Positions 53,459 through 62,715 of a stretch of DNA of 64,000 nucleotides are shown piece by piece (position 1 is the stretch's first letter; each line of letters begins with the position of its first letter). The notes beneath the pieces were generated by a model. The model was not told where the DNA came from and ran no database searches. It was given only the letters and a program-made list of their open reading frames with translations. This DNA comes from Bacillus thuringiensis. Its GTDB lineage: Bacteria; Bacillota; Bacilli; Bacillales; Bacillaceae_G. Location of the stretch: positions 496,001 through 560,000 of the forward strand of contig NZ_JACYOF010000002.1 in NCBI RefSeq assembly GCF_014932895.1, read 5' to 3'. The position numbers were made by a program, and so were the translations under genes.

Positions 53459-55813
53459 TTACTGTTCAAAATACACTTGAGAACTTTTCCCACTTTTATC
53501 CGAACTATCCATTTCTATTATCCAAGAGTTTGTATCTTCCTTAACAGTTATCCCATCGTCCTTTTCTGATACCTTGTAACCTATTTTTTTAGGTATAGTA
53601 AAAATTACTTTAGCTTGCTCTTTCATTGGATCAGCCATCACTACTTTTAAGCCACTATCTTCATAGTTTATTGCAATTGCCCCCCTAGTTTTGGCCTCTA
53701 CTCCATTCACCTTCCCTATCTCATAAAAATTCCCCATCCATACATTATCAGCATCATCGTAAATCACTTGCTGCGTTGGTGTATTAGAAAGTATCGATAC
53801 ATCCATTTCTTTCGCGTAAGTAGATGTCTCTTCTTGATTCTTACCAGGAAGAATTACATACACATAATCACCACCTGATGGCGATTTCCCATGAGGAATT
53901 GATAGTGTCGCGAACATGTTACTTACTTGATTACTTGATCCCCCTTTATTTACATCAGACCACTTTCCACTTCGCTCTTTCTTTTCAGCATATATATTTT
54001 CAGATTGAGGGAACACATAACCAATATCAGACTGATTGTTTTTGCCCTTAAGGTGGGCCCAAGAAGCGCCCTTAAATAGGGTACCTTGATCAAGGGCTAC
54101 TTCTGTACCCTCCACTTCTAGAAGATTTGAACCATCTTTATCTAATCTGCGATTCTCAACTATTGTCTCTGTATCAGCATTCTCTTTTGAATTGATCCCT
54201 GCAGCCATTGCTACAATTTTATCTTTAAGAAAGAACCAAGATTTTTTTGCTTCTAATGAGCTTCCAGTGACATTCTGCATGGTATAATACATGCTGGCTG
54301 AACCAATCTGTCCATCCGAAACGCCTCCTGACCAAGACTTAGGGTTATTATAATTTTTCCAATCAATTAAATCCCCTAATTTATGGTCTGTTGTTGTGCC
54401 AGGAAGTCTTGTCATATCTATAGTTGCCCAATAGTCATTATCGTATTGGCCAATATCATCGTTATACAAATATAACATTCCTGTTCCCATGTAAAATCCC
54501 TTCATATTTTCCCCATTCCCATATTCAAAAGAACTGATTTGTTTACCAAATAAACTCAATCCAGCTGCAAAGTCTTTCTTTTGATGGGTCATCTGATTCA
54601 TCGCGCTTAACATATTATTTGTATCTCTTACACCAAAATCTGGTTTAATCGAACTATCACTCATTAAACGTTGAAATGTTTGTGTTTTATGAATGGATAA
54701 CCCATTATAATAACTTTCCTGATTGTTATGTTGAAATATAGCTTCTTTTACATAACGGGCATATTTCCCTCGATATGATAAGTCTTGATTTTGTGAACTA
54801 ATTACAAGTATTTCATACAGAATATTTCTCCCTACAATACTAGACGAGGAAATTTGTCTAGACATGCCTCGGCCACGCGTCATATCAAATATTTCACCTT
54901 GCTTCATAACTGGTAAATAGGTAGTTTCAATATACGTATATAGTTTTTTAATTCCTTGTACATTCGTCAATTTGTCTGTTCCACTAAACAATTCATGAAT
55001 ATCAGCACTTCTCGCGAGTAACACTTCTCCATACCCACCAGTATACGGATTATTTGTGTGTTGTATAAATGATCCATCTTTATAAAATCCATCACCATTT
55101 TGAACTATTTTATACACATCATTTGTCGCATCTATTCCTAGTTGAATTTTATCACCATTATTGTTCAGAATACCTCTCACCATGACTATAAAACTTTTAT
55201 CTAGTAAATTAGCTCCAGTTTCTTTAATTCCATTTAACCTTTTTGTTGGATCTGGTACGAAGCGATCCACTGCCATTATATACTGGCTTAGCTCCACTTC
55301 AGTTAAATCATCAAACATTAACACCAAAACATTATTGTACGACTGTGGTATCCCAATCTCCCAATCCCACCAATTTCCATATATATTTTTAATTTTTTCA
55401 TTATACATTTGATCATAGAAGTATTCTATTGCGTACATAATGTCTTTTTGTAATGTATCTTTTTGATAATATATCGAATTAGGTGTCTGATAGAGTACCG
55501 CCATTTTCTCGATATTTTTCACTGTTTCTGTGATTTGTGCAGAATTCTGCTTCCAGTCTTGAAGATTCTTAAATAAAAAAGGACTTTCATTATCTTTGTT
55601 TAAATTGCTTAACACATTATCTTGTAAATCCTTTTCTTTATCCAAAACGATGTTTTTTAAAATTTCATCATCTTTTGTAAAAGGTTCACCAACAAGTACC
55701 CTTTTCCAATTTAATATCATTTTAGCACTTTCTTCCGTTTCTGCGGCTGCATTTAAACTGAAGGACCCCATAACAAAACTTAGAACAAATATACATAATA
55801 TTATCCTTTTCAT
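53459..55813 (-). CDS. Secreted polysaccharide lyase family 8 (hyaluronate/chondroitin lyase type)
   Basis: A 784-aa secreted lyase; ATG 55813 follows AAGGAG, then a signal peptide (1-24, ending LNAAAE). It should cut uronic-acid-containing glycosaminoglycans by beta-elimination. PL8 motifs NWWDWEIGIPQSYNN, DGSFIQHTNNPYTGGYG and MTRGRGMSRQ are intact. The residues N202, H252, Y261, R315 and R319 have the same spacing as N349, H399, Y408, R462 and R466 of pneumococcal hyaluronate lyase (from memory). No LPXTG anchor, so it is likely released. Xanthan specificity cannot be excluded, but the neighbours favour hyaluronan or chondroitin. Confidence 0.93.
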   Translation of the reverse strand: MKRIILCIFVLSFVMGSFSLNAAAETEESAKMILNWKRVLVGEPFTKDDEILKNIVLDKEKDLQDNVLSNLNKDNESPFLFKNLQDWKQNSAQITETVKNIEKMAVLYQTPNSIYYQKDTLQKDIMYAIEYFYDQMYNEKIKNIYGNWWDWEIGIPQSYNNVLVLMFDDLTEVELSQYIMAVDRFVPDPTKRLNGIKETGANLLDKSFIVMVRGILNNNGDKIQLGIDATNDVYKIVQNGDGFYKDGSFIQHTNNPYTGGYGEVLLARSADIHELFSGTDKLTNVQGIKKLYTYIETTYLPVMKQGEIFDMTRGRGMSRQISSSSIVGRNILYEILVISSQNQDLSYRGKYARYVKEAIFQHNNQESYYNGLSIHKTQTFQRLMSDSSIKPDFGVRDTNNMLSAMNQMTHQKKDFAAGLSLFGKQISSFEYGNGENMKGFYMGTGMLYLYNDDIGQYDNDYWATIDMTRLPGTTTDHKLGDLIDWKNYNNPKSWSGGVSDGQIGSASMYYTMQNVTGSSLEAKKSWFFLKDKIVAMAAGINSKENADTETIVENRRLDKDGSNLLEVEGTEVALDQGTLFKGASWAHLKGKNNQSDIGYVFPQSENIYAEKKERSGKWSDVNKGGSSNQVSNMFATLSIPHGKSPSGGDYVYVILPGKNQEETSTYAKEMDVSILSNTPTQQVIYDDADNVWMGNFYEIGKVNGVEAKTRGAIAINYEDSGLKVVMADPMKEQAKVIFTIPKKIGYKVSEKDDGITVKEDTNSWIIEMDSSDKSGKSSQVYFEQ

Positions 55814-56048
55814 GAAACCGTACTCCTTTATCACTTTAGTAATAAATCATACATTCATTCCCTGTTTAAAGATTTCATTTCAAATAATACCCCGTAAAAA
55901 GTTTGTATATTATGAAAAATCGGCCTATGAATTAGCTAAAAACGTAATAATCTACATTAATTTTTTTAAACTGTACGCTTCAGCTAATTCCTTCATCAAA
56001 ACTGCCCATTATAACACTAAGAAATATCTAACAAAATACTAGATATGT

Positions 56049-57824
56049 TTATTTTATATCTAAATAAATTGGATTTTCTCTTAAATAAAGTTCTTCCTCA
56101 TAATTCCCTTCCGTTTCGAAGACAATCAACTTGTTTTCTCCCTTTATTAATAAAGGAGACGGAATATATAAATAACCTGTTGGACCTACATTCCAATACT
56201 TTCCTAAATTAACCCCATTCAAAACAACAAATCCTTTTCCCAACTTACTACAGTCTAAAAATGTATCGTTTAATTCTTGTACATTAAATATGTATTCATA
56301 AAAACTAGGTGTATTAGGTTCCCATTGACCGTTGAAATCAATCTCATCAAGATTATCAAATTCAAGTGCATAATGTCCCCAGTTTGATTGTAAATGTATA
56401 TCAATCATTACACCTGAGGAGATACCTTTTCGTTGCGTCGGAGACAACAATCTTGTCCCATAATTAACACGTCCCATATTTTCTACTAAAATATCCAACG
56501 TATTTTCTTCCTTAGTTAAATCTAACGATACCTCTCTACCAATCTCATCCCTGTATTGGGTGTCTACTAATTGTTCATTAAGGAACAAATGAACACGATC
56601 TCTAGCATCTATTACCTTACATTTTTCTATATTTTTTGGTCCTTTTAAAAATGTTCGATATAAAATATAACCATACTGCTGATCAATATCTTCCATTGTT
56701 AATGTATAAGAATTGTCTCTCTTCTTCGCTATTTTCTCTAACGTTGAAAACAGTGATACTTTACGATTCAATTTAATTTTCCCATAATTTGCACGTGGTA
56801 AAATGCGCGGTTCAAATTGGTCTACATCAGGACACACTTCTATAATAGCTCTCTGAACAGCATAATACTTTGGCGTTGGCTCTCCCCATTCTGTCAGTAA
56901 TGCATCATAATCATATGAAGTAATTTGTGGTAAATCCACATTTTCCCTCGATGAACAACCATTCATAAATCCAAAATTAGTACCACCTTGAAACATGTAG
57001 AAATTAATACTAGCCCTTTTCAATAGTTCCTTGACTTCTTCTGCTAATTCACTACCATCACGTCGAATAATTTCCATACCCCATCGATTAAACCAGCCAT
57101 CCCAAAATTCCATGCACATTAATGGCCATTCTTTTTTATTTTCTTTAATGAAACTTTCAAGCTCATTTAAATTTTCATTAGAGCGTGAGCCAAAATTACC
57201 TGTTACTAAAACATCGTCATCAATCAGGCTCCCTGATTCTAAAGCCTCTTGCCATGCACCATCTGAAGTGAAAAGTGGAACCGTTACGCCTAAATCTCTC
57301 ATTATTTTTTTTATACTTCTTACATACTCTTTGTCATTTCCAAATGAACCATATTCATTTTCTACTTGCATCATAATAATCGGTCCACCATTCTCTACTT
57401 GTAATGGGGTTACCATTGGTAGGAGAAATTTATAAAAGTTTTCCACTTTATTTAGAAACAAGTTAGTATTACTTCGAACTCTTATATCTTTATACTTTAG
57501 TAACCAACCAGGTAATCCACCGAATTCCCATTCTGCACAAATATAAGGAGTAGGACGTAAAATAACCATTAATCCATATTTTTGAGCCAATTGAACATAC
57601 TTCACTAGATCTGCTATACCTTCAAAATTGAATACTCCCTCTTTTGGTTCATGCGTATTCCACGGAACATAAGTCTCTACTGTATTACATCCTAGCGCCT
57701 TCAAGTTATAAAGACTATGATCCCAGTATTCTGGAACGATCCTGAAATAGTGAAGAGCACCTGATATAATCTTTACAGGCTCACCATCTAGCATAAAATC
57801 TTTCCCAATTTCAAATGATTTCAT
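56049..57824 (-). CDS. GH35 beta-galactosidase (BgaC-like, cytosolic)
   Basis: A 591-aa glycoside hydrolase without a signal peptide. GH35 motifs: SGALHYFRI, NTVETYVPWNTHEPKEG, RPTPYICAEWEFGGLPGWL. The acid/base is likely E157 in QVENEYGS and the nucleophile E239 in CMEFWDGWFNRWG. Bacterial relatives of this length remove terminal beta-1,3-linked galactose from GlcNAc. It lies between the lyase and the GH88 gene, so its substrate is probably an oligosaccharide brought in by the adjacent PTS. Confidence 0.92.
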   Translation of the reverse strand: MKSFEIGKDFMLDGEPVKIISGALHYFRIVPEYWDHSLYNLKALGCNTVETYVPWNTHEPKEGVFNFEGIADLVKYVQLAQKYGLMVILRPTPYICAEWEFGGLPGWLLKYKDIRVRSNTNLFLNKVENFYKFLLPMVTPLQVENGGPIIMMQVENEYGSFGNDKEYVRSIKKIMRDLGVTVPLFTSDGAWQEALESGSLIDDDVLVTGNFGSRSNENLNELESFIKENKKEWPLMCMEFWDGWFNRWGMEIIRRDGSELAEEVKELLKRASINFYMFQGGTNFGFMNGCSSRENVDLPQITSYDYDALLTEWGEPTPKYYAVQRAIIEVCPDVDQFEPRILPRANYGKIKLNRKVSLFSTLEKIAKKRDNSYTLTMEDIDQQYGYILYRTFLKGPKNIEKCKVIDARDRVHLFLNEQLVDTQYRDEIGREVSLDLTKEENTLDILVENMGRVNYGTRLLSPTQRKGISSGVMIDIHLQSNWGHYALEFDNLDEIDFNGQWEPNTPSFYEYIFNVQELNDTFLDCSKLGKGFVVLNGVNLGKYWNVGPTGYLYIPSPLLIKGENKLIVFETEGNYEEELYLRENPIYLDIK

Positions 57825-57882
57825 AGTTTATCCCCCATTATTTCAAATCATGATACCTTAATAACTTTATTAACATTTATAC

Positions 57883-59049
57883 TTACCAATATGTTGCCCA
57901 CGTTGGATTAAACATACGATACAACGCTTCTAAGTAAAAATAATCACCCCATAAATTAGGTTCATCAATTCCTTTCCCTTCTGCATATGCATAAACACCA
58001 TGTAGTAAAATCCCTTCATTATCCTCATCATTTTTTATCGTACACTGTTCCCTAAGTACTTGGATCATTCCACGAGCAATAGATGCAGATCCCTCATACA
58101 TATTACTTGCTTGAGCTTCAAGTAAACCACATGCAGCAATTGCCATTGCAGAACTATCTAACGGCTGATTATCTTCATCTGTAAAAGTAAGATCCCAATA
58201 TGGAACCAAACCATTCGATAATTTACTTATAAAATAATTTGTAATGTCCTCATATTGTTTTTGGTCAACATGATTAAGCATATAATTAAACCCCATAGGT
58301 AAACCTAACATGGCCCATGCTTGCCCACGAGCCCAACAGGAAGAATTAGTATATCCTTGGTGGGTAGCCCCATATGAAGCTTCTCCTGTAACGGGATCAA
58401 AATAAAATGTATGATACGTGGATGCATCTTCCCTTATAATAGTTTTCGTTACTTGTTGAAAATGTTGTTCTGCTATATGTTTATAACATTGATCACCTGT
58501 CAATTTCGTTGCCATAAACAATAAAGGCAGGTTTAATAATGAGTCAATAATCAAACGATACTCATCAGGGTCATTAAGATTTCCCCAAGCCTGAATAAAA
58601 TTCCCTTTGTCATGAAAACGACTTATTAGCTTATCGGCAGCTTGAATAATAATTTGGGTAAAGGATTCATCTAATGTCACTTTATAACCAGCAACAACTG
58701 ATAAACTATATAAAAATCCTAGGTCATGATGATCTACAACCAAATTCTTATCTAGTCTATCTTTAAAACTTTCAATGTTTTTTAGTGCTATTGATTTAAA
58801 AATATCTTTTTTCGAATATTCATAGGCAATCCATAGCATCCCTGTCCAAAATCCATTCGTCCAATCATCATTTCCTTTTATTCTATATTTTCCATTTGTT
58901 GCACAGGCAGATGGAAAGCTTGTCCCAAAGCGTTCTATATTTTTTTCTAGCTTTTCACATATCCAATCTAATTCTGCTTTTATACTATTTCGATCTAATG
59001 CCTTTCCTTTTTCTTTAAATAGCTCTATATTTTCCGATAATATAGACAT
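57883..59049 (-). CDS. GH88 unsaturated glucuronyl hydrolase
   Basis: A 388-aa alpha6/alpha6-barrel enzyme that hydrates and releases unsaturated uronate from lyase-made disaccharides. Likely catalytic pair D109 (HHDLGF) and D169 (IIDSLLNLPLL), 60 residues apart as in Bacillus UGL; SSCWARGQAWAM is a family hallmark. No signal peptide, so it works after import. Separated from EIIB by a hairpin. Confidence 0.93.
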   Translation of the reverse strand: MSILSENIELFKEKGKALDRNSIKAELDWICEKLEKNIERFGTSFPSACATNGKYRIKGNDDWTNGFWTGMLWIAYEYSKKDIFKSIALKNIESFKDRLDKNLVVDHHDLGFLYSLSVVAGYKVTLDESFTQIIIQAADKLISRFHDKGNFIQAWGNLNDPDEYRLIIDSLLNLPLLFMATKLTGDQCYKHIAEQHFQQVTKTIIREDASTYHTFYFDPVTGEASYGATHQGYTNSSCWARGQAWAMLGLPMGFNYMLNHVDQKQYEDITNYFISKLSNGLVPYWDLTFTDEDNQPLDSSAMAIAACGLLEAQASNMYEGSASIARGMIQVLREQCTIKNDEDNEGILLHGVYAYAEGKGIDEPNLWGDYFYLEALYRMFNPTWATYW

Positions 59050-59117
59050 GTTAGTCCCCTCCCCAACAATTCATTCTTTACATTTGAACTCTCTTATTCT
59101 TTTAACCTCACTATGTG

Positions 59118-59156
59118 AAAACATCACTCATTTTTCATAAAACGAGTGATGTTTTT
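59118..59156 (-). terminator. Hairpin between EIIB and GH88 genes
   Basis: AAAACATCACTC and GAGTGATGTTTT form a 12-bp stem with a 14-nt loop; on the minus strand a short TTTT follows. Probably a partial terminator or mRNA-stability element splitting the PTS genes from the hydrolase genes. Confidence 0.65.
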
Positions 59157-59182
59157 AGTTTTTATTTACCTTTACATATTAT

Positions 59183-59665
59183 TCAATTTAAAAATCCCTC
59201 AATACTTGCATCAGATTCTTCTGGAACCATCTGTGCAGTAACTTTTACACCTTGGCATAATAACTGTTGAACAGCAACTTTTTCATTCTCCGTCATACTA
59301 ATTGATTTTTTAATTTGAGTTGTTCCTGGACGACTAGACATATTACCAATGTTGACCTCTTTTAATGCTAATCCACCATTCATTAATTGCACTAAAATTT
59401 CAGGAGTTTTCACAATTAATAACACTCTTTGCCCTTTATAATTCCCATTTTTCACATTATTAAGGCCTTTTTCAAAGGTTAATATGGACGTATTAACACC
59501 AGCTGGTGCTGCCATTCTTAAAATTGATTTCTCATCATCATTAACTGCAACTTTATCATCGATAATCATAATACGATTTACTCTTAAACCAGTTGCCCAT
59601 CTTGTTGCAACTTGTCCATGAATAAGTCTATCATCAACTCTAATATGTACGATTCCTTCCATCAC
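59183..59665 (-). CDS. PTS EIIB, mannose/sorbose family
   Basis: A 160-aa soluble phosphotransfer subunit. The phosphorylated histidine is H16 in VDDRLIHGQVATRW, the hallmark of this EIIB family. It accepts phosphate from EIIA and passes it to the sugar. The start is GTG 59665 or ATG 59662, 7 and 10 nt after GGGGAG. Confidence 0.93.
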   Translation of the reverse strand: MMEGIVHIRVDDRLIHGQVATRWATGLRVNRIMIIDDKVAVNDDEKSILRMAAPAGVNTSILTFEKGLNNVKNGNYKGQRVLLIVKTPEILVQLMNGGLALKEVNIGNMSSRPGTTQIKKSISMTENEKVAVQQLLCQGVKVTAQMVPEESDASIEGFLN

Positions 59666-59678
59666 TAAAACACTCCCC

Positions 59679-60473
59679 TTAAACGAAAATTTTTAAATTA
59701 TAAGCAATAATTCCTATAAAAATCAATAAAAAGATAACACGAGTAGAATTCATTTTCTTTCTACCTAATAACCAATACGTTAAAAATACTACAAGAGCTG
59801 GTGCTAAACCAGGCATAATTTGATTAGCAAGATCCTGTAATTTTAAAGTAACTTCACCTTTGGTAAACTCATAACCAAAAGTGGCCTTAACTACGGAAGG
59901 AATCAATGCACCTACAACGGTGATCCCCAGAATATTTGCTGATTGAGTTATTTTTTTCAAACGATTCCCTAACTCACCAACAAGTTTTGCACCTTCTTTA
60001 TAGCCTGTCCATACGAAAAATCTCATAAACCCCAATCTGACACATCCAAATAAGATCCATAAAATCAGAGCAATTGGATTTCCCTCTAGTGCTAAATAAG
60101 ACGCAATGGAGCCAACAATAGTGGTCGGAATTACAAAGAATAAGGTATCGCCAATTCCTGCGAGCGGTCCCATTAATCCTGTTTTAAGCGACGCTACTGT
60201 ATCAATGGACTCAATTCCCTTCTCTTTTTCTAAGGCTACATCTAGGCCTAGAATAACGGGAGCTGTAGAATTATTCGTGTTAAAAAACTGCAGTTGATTT
60301 ATTGCTGCTCTCTTTCTTTCTTCTTCCTCACTATATATGCTTTCTAACAATGGATAAATACTATAGTAATAGCCTAAGCCTTGCATTTTTTCATAATTCC
60401 ATCCTGTTTGACCGAAGAAATACCAACGCCAAAATACCTTGTTTAAATCTTTATCTACTATATTTTTACTCAT
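59679..60473 (-). CDS. PTS EIID, mannose family
   Basis: A 264-aa membrane subunit; ATG 60473 (MSKNIVDKDLNKVFWRW) overlaps the EIIC stop by 8 bp. EIID signatures: FGQTGWNYEKMQGLGYYYSI, KTGLMGPLAGIGDTLFF, and a C-terminal membrane helix. With EIIC it forms the sugar channel. Confidence 0.93.
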   Translation of the reverse strand: MSKNIVDKDLNKVFWRWYFFGQTGWNYEKMQGLGYYYSIYPLLESIYSEEEERKRAAINQLQFFNTNNSTAPVILGLDVALEKEKGIESIDTVASLKTGLMGPLAGIGDTLFFVIPTTIVGSIASYLALEGNPIALILWILFGCVRLGFMRFFVWTGYKEGAKLVGELGNRLKKITQSANILGITVVGALIPSVVKATFGYEFTKGEVTLKLQDLANQIMPGLAPALVVFLTYWLLGRKKMNSTRVIFLLIFIGIIAYNLKIFV

Positions 60474-61242
60474 CTCCCATTCCCCCATCATTAGTCGCAT
60501 AATCGCTATCTTTCATAAAGGTTTGGAAATAAATTATTGCCATCGCTAAGCCGATTAAAGCAACGCCTAATACAGGTACTTTTAAATAAGCCGCTAAGAA
60601 GAAACCAATAATCAAAAAAGCGATATTTTGTTTTATAGGTAAATATTTCAATAAAATTGCAATACCTAATGCAGGAAGCAATCCCCCAGCTACTTGCAAA
60701 CCACCCATAAGCCACTTTGGAATATTATCTACAATTGCTTGGACAAATTTGGCACCAAACACTAAAGCTAGAAACACAGGTATCATTCTTGATAAGGAAG
60801 TTGGGACAATCCCCCATAGATTCATATAGGATGCCTTTTTTAATTTTCCTTCCGCTACTAATTTTTCAGCTTTATGCTGGAAAATAGTATTCGTAAAACG
60901 AGCCAGAACATCTAATTGCACCATTAGTAGTCCAATCGGAATTGCCAGTGTCGCTCCAAATTTAGCATCTTGCCCACTCATAACTGTAAATGCTGTCCCC
61001 AATAACGCACCTGTCATATAATCTGGTATAGATGCTCCTCCAAAGTTGCCAACACCTAAAACCAATAAGTTTAAAGTTCCCCCTACAATTAACCCCGTTT
61101 GAATGTCACCTAAAATTAGCCCCGCGAAAAATCCTGCCATTGTTGGCTTTACAAAACCAAACGTAGTATTGTTTCCATCATAAATGGCGAATCCAGAATA
61201 TAGCGTTAGTAAAACAATTTGCCACCATTCAACGCTTACCAT
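60466..61242 (-). CDS. PTS EIIC, mannose family
   Basis: A 258-aa integral membrane permease subunit with multiple helices and the family pattern PTMAGFFAGLILGDIQTGLI and NFGGASIPDYMTGALLGTA. GAGGAG precedes the ATG. Overlaps EIID, so the two are made together. Confidence 0.93.
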   Translation of the reverse strand: MVSVEWWQIVLLTLYSGFAIYDGNNTTFGFVKPTMAGFFAGLILGDIQTGLIVGGTLNLLVLGVGNFGGASIPDYMTGALLGTAFTVMSGQDAKFGATLAIPIGLLMVQLDVLARFTNTIFQHKAEKLVAEGKLKKASYMNLWGIVPTSLSRMIPVFLALVFGAKFVQAIVDNIPKWLMGGLQVAGGLLPALGIAILLKYLPIKQNIAFLIIGFFLAAYLKVPVLGVALIGLAMAIIYFQTFMKDSDYATNDGGMGDE

Positions 61243-61257
61243 TGGCTATTCTCCTCT

Positions 61258-61689
61258 CTATTCATCTAAAGCATTTACACCATCAATCTCTATTTCTGGT
61301 ACATCAATTCCACTTTTCGCGCCGTTTATTAATTCTTTGGACAGCTCTTCTAATGACTTTTCTTGATTACAATATATTGCTTCTATTACAATCGGTAGAT
61401 TTACACCACTGATTATTTTAATGCGTTGATTCAACTTTAATTTTGATGCCCAAAATACAGCCTGATTAAAAGGTGTTCCTCCTTTAAGGTCAGCAAAAAT
61501 AAGCAACTTATTCGATTGATTTCCACTCCACCTCTCCAAGAATTCTTGTAGTTGATCACTAAAATAAGTAATTCCATCCTCTTCAGTTAATTCAAGAGCG
61601 TGTAAGTTTTTTTGTTCCCCTAAAATCATTTGTGCCGCTTTCTTCAACCCACTTGCAACACCAGCATGTGAAAGAATCAGTATATCCAT
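61258..61689 (-). CDS. PTS EIIA, mannose family
   Basis: A 143-aa phosphocarrier; ATG 61689 (MDILILSHAG) has AAAGGAAG 6 nt upstream. The phosphorylated histidine is H8 in SHAG; FADLKGGTPFNQA is the second family motif. It is a separate polypeptide, unlike fused ManX. First gene after a promoter with a cre-like site. Confidence 0.93.
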   Translation of the reverse strand: MDILILSHAGVASGLKKAAQMILGEQKNLHALELTEEDGITYFSDQLQEFLERWSGNQSNKLLIFADLKGGTPFNQAVFWASKLKLNQRIKIISGVNLPIVIEAIYCNQEKSLEELSKELINGAKSGIDVPEIEIDGVNALDE

Positions 61690-61800
61690 AAACAACTTCC
61701 TTTCTAGTCAACTAGTATTTTTCAAATTCAACATTCGTGATAAAGCAATTTCGACCCTTATACTCTTCAATAAATTCGATTTACTGGTTCCATCAAACAA

Positions 61801-61829
61801 AATGTATGCCCTTTCATAAAAGTTCACAA
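61801..61829 (-). promoter_or_regulatory. Promoter with overlapping cre-like site, PTS operon
   Basis: On the minus strand TTGTGA (61829-61824), 17-bp spacer and TACATT (61806-61801). A cre-like TGAAAGGGCATACA (61816-61803, 12 of 14 to consensus) covers the spacer end and the -10. This implies a leader of about 100 nt before EIIA. Confidence 0.6.
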
Positions 61830-61906
61830 CTTATGTTCAGATGTTTCTAGCAATCCAATTGTTTCTTAAAGTCAAAAACAACTATTAACCTATCATCACA
61901 AACAGA

Positions 61907-62683
61907 TTAACGAACCAGCCACCCGCCATCAACAGCTAAAATATGACCTGTTACATAATCTGAGGCTTTACTTGATAAAAATACGGCCGTCCCCATTAAA
62001 TCAAAAGGTACTCCCCATCTTTCTGCTGGGATACGATCTAAAATTTCTTTATTCCGCTGTTCATCCGCACGAATTGGAGCAGTATTAGCTGTTGCAATGT
62101 AACCAGGAGCAATCGCATTTACTTGAATATTATATTTACTTAATTCGTTAGCAAATGCTTTCGTTAATCCTGCCACTCCATGTTTACTGGCAGTATACGG
62201 CGGTACAAATTTTCCTCCTTGGAAAGACAACATAGAAGCAATATTAATGATTTTCCCACTCTTTTGCTCTGCCATCACACGAGCTACTGCTTGACTTAAT
62301 AAATAAACCGTATTCAAGTTAATGCTCATCACAGCATTCCAATCTTCCTTCTTGTATTCAAGCAATGGTGCACGACGAATCGTACCTGCATTATTAATTA
62401 AAATATCAATTTTCCCGAAATTGTCTAAACAACCTTGCACCACTTTTTCTGCTGCATCATCTTGTGTTAAATCTACTTGAATGAATTCTACTCGTTGTCC
62501 ACATTCCTCAATTAATTGACGAGTCTCATCCCAATTGTCACCAGAAGCTGCAATATACAGATCTGCCCCAGCTTTCGCTAATGCTACTGCATATCCTTGA
62601 CCTAATCCTGTGTTCCCCCCAGTAACAATAGCTACCTTCCCTTTTAAACTAAAGAAATCCATTGAAAAGTCATTTAAGTTCAT
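61907..62683 (-). CDS. kduD: KduD, 2-dehydro-3-deoxy-D-gluconate 5-dehydrogenase
   Basis: A 258-aa short-chain dehydrogenase. NAD site VTGGNTGLGQGYA, NNAG at about 92-95, catalytic S-Y-K in IASMLSFQGGKFVPPYTASKHG, and GYIATANT. It converts the KduI product to 2-keto-3-deoxygluconate. It follows kduI by 32 bp. The SDR could serve as DhuD on glycosaminoglycan-derived uronate. Confidence 0.92.
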   Translation of the reverse strand: MNLNDFSMDFFSLKGKVAIVTGGNTGLGQGYAVALAKAGADLYIAASGDNWDETRQLIEECGQRVEFIQVDLTQDDAAEKVVQGCLDNFGKIDILINNAGTIRRAPLLEYKKEDWNAVMSINLNTVYLLSQAVARVMAEQKSGKIINIASMLSFQGGKFVPPYTASKHGVAGLTKAFANELSKYNIQVNAIAPGYIATANTAPIRADEQRNKEILDRIPAERWGVPFDLMGTAVFLSSKASDYVTGHILAVDGGWLVR

Positions 62684-62715
62684 GTTCTAGTCCTCCTTTA
62701 ATTGTATCAATTCCA

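Noticed and set aside
55814-56048. Promoter for the lyase gene
   Set aside because: A TATAAT (56013-56008, minus strand) is present but the only -35 at 17 bp is TTTTGT, too weak to annotate.
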